Positions 58,013-64,000 of a DNA stretch of 64,000 nucleotides are shown here, piece by piece. Both the position numbers and the translations under genes were made by a program. Every line of letters starts with the position of its first letter. Position 1 is the first letter of the stretch. Source of the DNA: Fennellomyces sp. T-0311 (taxonomy: Eukaryota > Mucoromycota > Mucoromycetes > Mucorales > Lichtheimiaceae); assembly GCA_025266875.1 (NCBI GenBank), contig JALLLT010000060.1, positions 62,001 through 126,000 on the forward strand, read 5' to 3'. The notes under the pieces are model-generated. The model saw nothing but the letters and a program-made list of their open reading frames with translations, made no database searches and was not told the DNA's origin.

Positions 58013-59653
58013 TTAAGCGATAATGAGCTCCTCGGAAATACTACCAAGGTCGTTGAACAACTTTTCCAAAAATTCCTGCGGATCACTGCGGGTTTCGTCA
58101 AACTGGAAATGCCTTGCTTCCATAATACCAATAACCTTATACGCGTTTTCTAGCTTCTTCAAAACCGGGAGCAAGTAGTCGTGATCCTTAAAAACCTCGG
58201 TCGGGGGATCATCGTCATCAATAGTAACTGATCGTGTGCTGTCGAATAACACTGCAGGAATGACGCATTCACTACAGTCCTCGGTCAACGAGAGTGGGAT
58301 ATATGGATGATCGAATGTCGAGTGATCTGGTTTCCAATAATGGGTAGGCACACAGCTTGTTGCGTCACTCATCGCCCATATACTCCAATCGAGTGCAGAT
58401 TTACTGTCGCTGTCAAAGTCATCCAGAGAGGTAATGATTTTATGGTAGTTTATATCTGCTTGCTTCCCTCGTTCATCATCTTCGAAAACACCATAGTCTT
58501 GGTACTTTGTAACGGAACTCAGGGTGTAGTGTCTGCACTTGATATGCAAGTGCATGTTGTCATCTATCGTATAACCGTTGCGTTGATCAATTGCAACAGT
58601 ATTAATAAAGTACTGGGTATGTAACCCGGCAACACCTGTCCAAGATGGTAGATTGTAGGAACCCATTGTGGATGTATCCTTCGGGGTCCCTTCATCATCC
58701 AAGATTGATCCAAAACACATGAGTGAAAGATCGCGTTCGGCCAGTTGTCGATAAAAGGCATTCATCACCACCGAAATATCAGAGTCGTAATCGATCTCAA
58801 TGGATGTCATTCCGTCGAAAATATTGGCCAGCGCATAAATTTTATCATGTTCCTTGGTACTTGTCCGAAAATGAGCGTATGTGAGAACCTGGTTTGTGCT
58901 TTTTTCCTTCTTATCCTTGAACCCTAACATATCGTTGGATATGAAGTCATTCTCCTTGAACCCTTTGACCTGCTTGCTTTCCGCCAGACACCAAAGGTGC
59001 GCGTCTCTTCCGACGATTAAAATCCGGGTTGACATCATGAGTTCTTCAAGTGTCCAACTTCTTTTCCACCATAACGATTCTTGGATTTGTGCTAGAGCCG
59101 TCTCTTTTGCCTCAGTATTCAAGGTATTCCAATCGACTGTTTTGAATTCCTGCACATCGTCAACGTAAATCTCGGGAACCAAAGCAATAGTATAGCGGGC
59201 ATCGCTGTAGATCTGGTGCATATTCTTGATTTCGCGATGCTTCTCTTCCTTGCTCGCCTGATTGATGCACACCTTGTCGTACCACAGATAATCGATGTTA
59301 AATTCCTTGCATATTCTCTTGAGGAGTACTTCGTAGGTCACGTGCGTTGAACGTCTCGTGTATTTGTACCGCACAGACCGTCTGGTTTTGCGCTTCTCTC
59401 GGGCCTCGATGGTAATTTTATGACGGCCACGGTCGAGCAAATCGTATTCCCCGTTGCTTCTTTGGATTTTCTCCCCTGATTGCTCCCAGCAATAGGATAA
59501 TGTACAATAGCCATTGGTTGCTTCGGTACCAGGAACCTTCTGCCAGTCGGATGTTCGAATGAGCCAAGTCGGTCTATAGGGACCTCCAGTTGACTTGAAA
59601 GTTGTAACCGTTCGATCTGCCACACGTTGTGGAGTGATATATTCGATATACAT
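58013..59653 (-). CDS. HET-domain protein, copy 2
   Basis: An intronless frame of 546 residues, paralogous along its whole length to copies 1 and 3. HET blocks: GYCTLSYCWEQSGEKIQ near residue 48, YLWYDKVCINQASKEEKHRE near 127, and WWKRSWTLEELMMSTRILIV near 200. C-terminal shared blocks are DKIYALANIFDGM, SYNLPSWTGVAGLH and PLSLTEDCSECVIP. Between the first two HET blocks it carries a basic insert (EKRKTRRSVRYKYTRR) that copy 3 also has and copy 1 lacks, so copies 2 and 3 are the closer pair. They stand in tandem on the same strand, 0.85 kb apart, which points to a local duplication. No signal peptide or effector domain is recognisable. Confidence 0.82.
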   Translation of the reverse strand: MYIEYITPQRVADRTVTTFKSTGGPYRPTWLIRTSDWQKVPGTEATNGYCTLSYCWEQSGEKIQRSNGEYDLLDRGRHKITIEAREKRKTRRSVRYKYTRRSTHVTYEVLLKRICKEFNIDYLWYDKVCINQASKEEKHREIKNMHQIYSDARYTIALVPEIYVDDVQEFKTVDWNTLNTEAKETALAQIQESLWWKRSWTLEELMMSTRILIVGRDAHLWCLAESKQVKGFKENDFISNDMLGFKDKKEKSTNQVLTYAHFRTSTKEHDKIYALANIFDGMTSIEIDYDSDISVVMNAFYRQLAERDLSLMCFGSILDDEGTPKDTSTMGSYNLPSWTGVAGLHTQYFINTVAIDQRNGYTIDDNMHLHIKCRHYTLSSVTKYQDYGVFEDDERGKQADINYHKIITSLDDFDSDSKSALDWSIWAMSDATSCVPTHYWKPDHSTFDHPYIPLSLTEDCSECVIPAVLFDSTRSVTIDDDDPPTEVFKDHDYLLPVLKKLENAYKVIGIMEARHFQFDETRSDPQEFLEKLFNDLGSISEELIIA

Positions 59654-60504
59654 TTTGGATTATGTGGGCAACAGCGTTATCCAAAATCACGTAACTGCTT
59701 TGCTGATACAATAAAAACAGCTATGTAAATAAATTGTCTTCTATGCGCTCACTGAATGTAAGACAGCAATATATTACCTCGACGCAAAGGATTGAATACT
59801 CTTCGTCAATTGCAGTTAAAAAGAGAAACGGGGATACGAGGAAGATATGCAACAATATAAATACTTTGCACTACTTCTTCCTCGCAGCGGTGTAACGTTG
59901 ATAAAAGTCCAGCCTTGAACTTTAACACGACGTTACATTTGGTATACACACTCCTTAAATTTTGGTTATGTTTACTTCAGACACAGCCTTGGTATAGTTG
60001 TTTTCCTATAATCTATTCTCCGGATTTGCTCCTCTAGAACAGTTACACTATCGAGTGTCATCACACAACGGTGGGGTGATTAACATTGTGATCGAGACTG
60101 TGTACTACAGAAATTTACCCTGCTGTATGTAAAATTTGATATGATAATTAAACTTTTTTGGTATGTTCAAATGAAAAGCACCACTTGCTATATTCCTTTA
60201 TATGCTTGCTACGTATCCATGATGGTTGTTGATATAAGATAAACTTGCGCTAGTTCTATTGAAAGCGAAGCAATACGTTCCGTGTAAATTAACTACCAGT
60301 TAGACTTGGCCCAGAACGTATGCCGATCGTGGTGAGGCATTACTAAACTTGGATATGCACGCGACGAAAGTTGAAAATGTAGGCGCAGCTGTGGTGATCA
60401 TATGACATGTTCCCAATTTACTTCTTGACAACACATCTCTTGAACCAATAATGCTTTTTTGTTTATGAGATTGTAGTACAGAGTTAACTATGCAATGATG
60501 ACCT
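59654..60504. other. Intergenic region between HET copies 2 and 3
   Basis: About 0.85 kb that must contain the promoter of copy 2 and the 3' end of copy 3. No other feature recognised. Confidence 0.45.
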
Positions 60505-62151
60505 CTATTCAATAACGAATTCTTCTGGGGTACCACCAAGGCTACTAAATAAGTGCTCCAGGTATTCTCCGGGAGCCTTACGAGCTTCATCGTACTGGAA
60601 ATGTTTGATCTCCGTGACACCAATTGCCTTGAACGTTCCATCCTTTGCAGACTTCTTTAACACCGGCAATAAATAGTCATATTCGTGGGTGTTAAAACTG
60701 CTGTCATCGTCATTTGTAACTAGAGCTTGTCTAATACTTGTAAATAACACTGCCGGAACGATACACTCGTCACAATCCTCGGTCAAGGAGAGGGGGATAA
60801 TTGGATGATGAAAAGCAGAGTGATCGGGTTCCCAATAGTGTGTAGGTAAGCAAGTTATGGCATCATCCATGGTCCATTGACTCCAATCGAGCGCCTTTCG
60901 ATGGTCCCTGTCAAAATCATCCATTGAGGTAATGATTTTTTCGAAATTGTCATTGGCTATCTGTCCTCGCTTATCGTCATGGAAAACAGCGTACTCGTCA
61001 TATTTCTTGATGGATCGTAGAGTGTAACTTCTGCATTTGAAATGTAAGCGCATATCGTCGTCGATTGTGTATCCCGCATTTTGATCCAGTACAATGTCGA
61101 CAATCGGATGTTGAGTGTGTATCCCAGCAACGCCTGTCCAAGAAGGTAGACCATACGAGCCCATCGTGGTGACATACTCAGCGTTTCCCTCCGGACTCAG
61201 GGCCGATCCAAAGCACATTATGGATAGGTCACGCTCGGTTAACCGTCGATAAAAGTCGTACATTGTTTTCAACAGGTCATTATCGTAATTCACCTCGATA
61301 GATACCATCCCATCAAAAATGTTGGCCAGTGCGTATATCTTGTCGAGTTCTCTAGTACTTGTTCGGGTATGTGCATGACGGAGAACTTGGTTTACACTTT
61401 TCAGTGTCTTGTACTTGAACCCTAGCAAGTCATTGGATACAAAATCATCCTCCTTGACACCGTCATTTTGTTTTGCTTCGTCGAGACACCACACATGAGC
61501 ATTCCTTCCAACCATTAGAATCCGTGTTGACATCATTAATTCTTCCAACGTCCAGCTTCTTTTCCACCAATATGACTCGCACAATTGTTCCAATGCCGTC
61601 TCTTTCGCTTCGGTGTTTGACGAAACCCAATCGATACGAGCGAAAGAATCGGGGTTGTCAATGTAAATTTCAGGAACCAATGCGACTGTATAGCATGCGC
61701 TACTATAGATAAGATGCATTTGCTGGATTTCCTGGTGCTTCATCTTTTTGTCTGTCTGGTCAATGCAAATCTTGTCGTACCACAGATACTTGATTTTAAA
61801 GTCCTTGCATATTTTCCGGAGTAAAACATCAAATTTCACCAGTGTTGAATGCCGTTTCTTGCGATACCGCACAGATCGTCTAGATTTGCGCTTCTCTCGA
61901 GTTTGAACGGTTATTCGGTGCCGTCCATTGTCAATAAGATAGTATTCTCCATCTTCCTGCTGGAATTTATCCCCGGATTGTTCCCAGCAGTAAGATAATG
62001 TACAGTAGCCATTGATCGCTTCGGTACCAGGGACTCTTTGCCAATCAGAAGTTCGAATGAGCCATGTAGGACGGTATTTTTCACCTGTGGTCTGGTATTC
62101 GGTGATATGTGGATCGACCACTTGCTGAGGAATGATATATTCAATGTACAT
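60505..62151 (-). CDS. HET-domain protein, copy 3
   Basis: An intronless frame of 548 residues from the ATG at 62151. The frame is open for 33 more codons upstream, but MYIEYI is the start shared by all three paralogs, so the shorter start is chosen. HET blocks: GYCTLSYCWEQSGDKFQ, YLWYDKICIDQTDKKMKHQE and WWKRSWTLEELMMSTRILMV. The basic insert (EKRKSRRSVRYRKKRHS) is shared with copy 2. The C-terminal region keeps SYGLPSWTGVAGIH and PLSLTEDCDECIVP. All three copies retain long open frames despite their distance, which suggests selection to keep protein function. Function as a cell-death or non-self-recognition factor is inferred from the domain only. Confidence 0.82.
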   Translation of the reverse strand: MYIEYIIPQQVVDPHITEYQTTGEKYRPTWLIRTSDWQRVPGTEAINGYCTLSYCWEQSGDKFQQEDGEYYLIDNGRHRITVQTREKRKSRRSVRYRKKRHSTLVKFDVLLRKICKDFKIKYLWYDKICIDQTDKKMKHQEIQQMHLIYSSACYTVALVPEIYIDNPDSFARIDWVSSNTEAKETALEQLCESYWWKRSWTLEELMMSTRILMVGRNAHVWCLDEAKQNDGVKEDDFVSNDLLGFKYKTLKSVNQVLRHAHTRTSTRELDKIYALANIFDGMVSIEVNYDNDLLKTMYDFYRRLTERDLSIMCFGSALSPEGNAEYVTTMGSYGLPSWTGVAGIHTQHPIVDIVLDQNAGYTIDDDMRLHFKCRSYTLRSIKKYDEYAVFHDDKRGQIANDNFEKIITSMDDFDRDHRKALDWSQWTMDDAITCLPTHYWEPDHSAFHHPIIPLSLTEDCDECIVPAVLFTSIRQALVTNDDDSSFNTHEYDYLLPVLKKSAKDGTFKAIGVTEIKHFQYDEARKAPGEYLEHLFSSLGGTPEEFVIE

Positions 62152-63116
62152 TTTCCCGTTTTTGTAATCCAGGCGTTGTAAGAGACTATCGCTACTTTTG
62201 TAAGATAAGAGCGTCTTCTTATAATAGATTATCAATTGTGTACTAACCAATTATCTTTCTTTATAATTGTTAAAGAAAAGTAAAAAGGACCAACAATGGT
62301 ATCACACGAGCGATTATTTATATTGCATTTCGTGTAACATACGTACAAAAGAGGCTGAAAAAGGGAAATCTGCGTGGCGTAGCTTCACCAATTGACGCGA
62401 TATGGTGGTCCTTCTAACTGATGCACTTGCATACAGTATTTCCAAAAAGTAATATCACCAAGCCCAAGATTTTTTTTTGTATTGCTAAGCCCAAGGTTTT
62501 TATAGAACAAAATATACTGTGTCTTTCTTTTATGGAACAACATTGACTTTCTTTTTGAGTAGCGACATTGCTTTTATGGCACGCTGTACACCTCCTGGAA
62601 ACTTTCATCAAAGTTTTACACTGCGGTGAAACAGACACAGATGATAATAATAAAAGATATATCCTATCTGATAGCGTATATCGGTTCGACATCATTACGA
62701 GGTGTACTTGCATTGTGAATTGTCTACACGGGTTAAGGATCACACCGTATGAACGAATCGGATAAACTCAACATGAAATGGAATTGGCTCCAGTATAGGT
62801 ATGCGGCCATTACACTGCATGATCGGAACAAAGGAAAGGATCCTATACGTCCTATATCCTTTCAAGCAATTCTAAAGACGAAACACTATCTAAACTGGTC
62901 TATTCCACGTATCTTGCTGTTGGGATGGCCATAATAGCTACATTGGGGTTGGAAAAAGATATGTCGAGTAGCAGAGCAAGTCATCACATAACTACTAAGC
63001 GAATCAGGAAGAGCCATTTTGATATTCTCTTTTGTAAGTATCTTTATTTATATATTTTTAAATTGTAAAGGTACGTAATAAAATGGGCAAAAGAAACATT
63101 ACATATAAAAATAAGA
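62152..63116. other. Intergenic region with short local repeats
   Basis: About 1 kb. Near 62458-62580 the words AAGCCCAAG followed by a T-run, and TTTTATGGAAC-like words, recur two or three times at short distance. The open frame at 62414-62743 (minus) arises from this repetitive stretch and has no domain. Nothing else supported. Confidence 0.45.
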
Positions 63117-63497
63117 TTAATCAAAATTATCTGAGCAATCTTGAGGATGCTCATCAAGCTTGCAGTTATGTGGAGGAGACTCTGGGGCCGGTTCTGTAAC
63201 CGGTGGCGGAGGAACAGGAGCGTCTGTTGGAGGATTGCGTGTTGTGACTTCACAGCATGTCGTAAATCTGGTATCACCATTCAGATCAAACAGAATAGAG
63301 CCTGTCGGTATTGCACATTTGCTACCGGCTGTATAAGTGCCACCTATTTGTGCGCAGCAGACAGAAGTTCGCTCGGGTGTTTGTGGGCAAGTGAGAAAAA
63401 CTTGATTGCTGTTTGGATCAACACCGACCGCTGGTAATGTCAATGCATTTGTTCCGATAAAAAATGAAACAAAGGCTACGCCAATAGAAACATGCAT
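63117..63497 (-). CDS. Small secreted cysteine-rich protein
   Basis: A single exon of 126 residues. The N-terminus MHVSIGVAFVSFFIGTNALT is a signal peptide with likely cleavage near residue 18. The mature part has eight cysteines in the order C-CC-C-CC-C-C, with TSVCCAQIGGTY, GSKCAIPTGS and TRFTTCCEVTTRN, followed by a Pro-rich stretch (PTDAPVPPPPVTEPAPE) and a short tail with the last two cysteines. The order differs from the hydrophobin pattern C-CC-C-C-CC-C, so I do not call it a hydrophobin. It could be a wall-associated or effector-like secreted protein. A TATATATATATA box lies 73 nt upstream of the start. No family is recognised. Confidence 0.68.
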   Translation of the reverse strand: MHVSIGVAFVSFFIGTNALTLPAVGVDPNSNQVFLTCPQTPERTSVCCAQIGGTYTAGSKCAIPTGSILFDLNGDTRFTTCCEVTTRNPPTDAPVPPPPVTEPAPESPPHNCKLDEHPQDCSDNFD

Positions 63498-64000
63498 TAT
63501 ATATATATACGTTATTTAGAAGCAAAAGAGTAAAAGAACGTAGAATTCAGGTTTTCGTTGGGGAGGTGTATATATATATACACATGAGTGTTATCCCTGA
63601 CCACTGAATGGAAGGTAGAAGCACATGGTAAAATACCTGATATTCAGGGTCGTCCTTGACGATAGAGAACCCGTACTTAAGCTACAGGTATTGGCGAAAA
63701 TGTACATCACAGTTAGGGGATATCTGTTTTTCTTTGTACAAGAAAATAGGAGAGCGTAGGCATCAGTAGTGCAGCAAGGAGTAATCATACGTATAACTGT
63801 CCAGTATTACTGATTCGGATAGGTTTCTTTGAGTTCAAGTGAGATTCAAAGTATGCTCTTGTGGGATTGGCTAGGTTGAAACAGATGTAAAATGGAATGT
63901 AAATTATGTAACGAGATCCGAACAATCGACATATGTACACGACCGTTTGTTGTGTATGTAGGTGGTACCAACATTACAGAAAAATAGGAACAGGATCTTT
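63498..64000. other. Right-edge region with promoter of the secreted protein
   Basis: Contains the TATA run at 63570-63581, which serves the minus-strand secreted-protein gene. The rest is AT-rich with no recognised gene up to the window edge. Confidence 0.45.

Noticed and set aside
62152..62250. 33-residue N-terminal extension of HET copy 3
   Set aside because: The two paralogs start at the equivalent of MYIEY, and the extension has no counterpart in them.
62458..62580. Possible CRISPR-like or tandem repeat cluster
   Set aside because: Only two or three short imperfect T-rich words with irregular spacing; this is a eukaryotic genome and no regular array exists.
63117..63497. Hydrophobin assignment for the secreted cysteine-rich protein
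   Set aside because: The cysteine order is C-CC-C-CC-C-C rather than C-CC-C-C-CC-C, and a long Pro-rich spacer separates the last two cysteines.

Overview
The window is a piece of a filamentous fungal chromosome. The best match is Mucoromycota, probably a mucoralean genus; I cannot name the genus from the sequence. The reasons are short GT-AG introns (mostly 45-80 nt) in most housekeeping genes, a eukaryotic multidomain acetyl-CoA carboxylase, a peroxisomal PTS2 thiolase, GATA and C2H2 regulators typical of fungi, and expanded TPR/F-box/LRR genes of the Pof3/Dia2 type. All multi-exon models below were built by hand by checking splice sites and phase; none has transcript support.

Layout. 1-8.5 kb: a partial PLP-homeostasis protein gene (minus) divergent from a UQCC2/Cbp6-like complex III assembly factor, then a 3 kb gap holding a pogo-type MITE, a ketopantoate reductase, and a 12-exon gene that looks like an ICE1-type little elongation complex subunit. 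8.5-15.5 kb: a MIR-domain protein without signal peptide, an F-box/LRR relic, and mitochondrial OXA1. 15.5-25 kb: an accessory block with an intronless HET-domain gene, a decayed head-to-head pair of F-box genes and one intact TPR/F-box/LRR gene. 25.5-44.3 kb: a denser core with a secreted RlpA/expansin-like protein, peroxisomal 3-ketoacyl-CoA thiolase, CWC24/RNF113, a two-finger GATA factor, a small coiled-coil protein, a poly-Q C2H2 protein and acetyl-CoA carboxylase. 44.4-48.7 kb: a second head-to-head F-box pair, one member decayed and one intact, forming an inverted duplicate of the pair at 20-22 kb. 49.6-51.3 kb: a bZIP factor with a predicted transmembrane helix after the zipper (ATF6/CREB3-like architecture). 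55-64 kb: an ACS-family MFS permease, ribosomal protein eL39, two more HET-domain paralogs in tandem, and a small secreted cysteine-rich protein.

How they fit together. Acetyl-CoA carboxylase and thiolase are opposite arms of fatty-acid metabolism. OXA1 and the UQCC2-like factor serve respiratory-chain biogenesis. The accessory blocks carry two families in repeated, partly decayed copies, HET-domain proteins and F-box proteins, which looks like ongoing gene birth and death. The observations most worth following are the membrane-tethered bZIP gene, whose only intron lies inside the transmembrane codons, the HET family in a non-ascomycete background, the ICE1-like gene, and the inverted F-box duplication.
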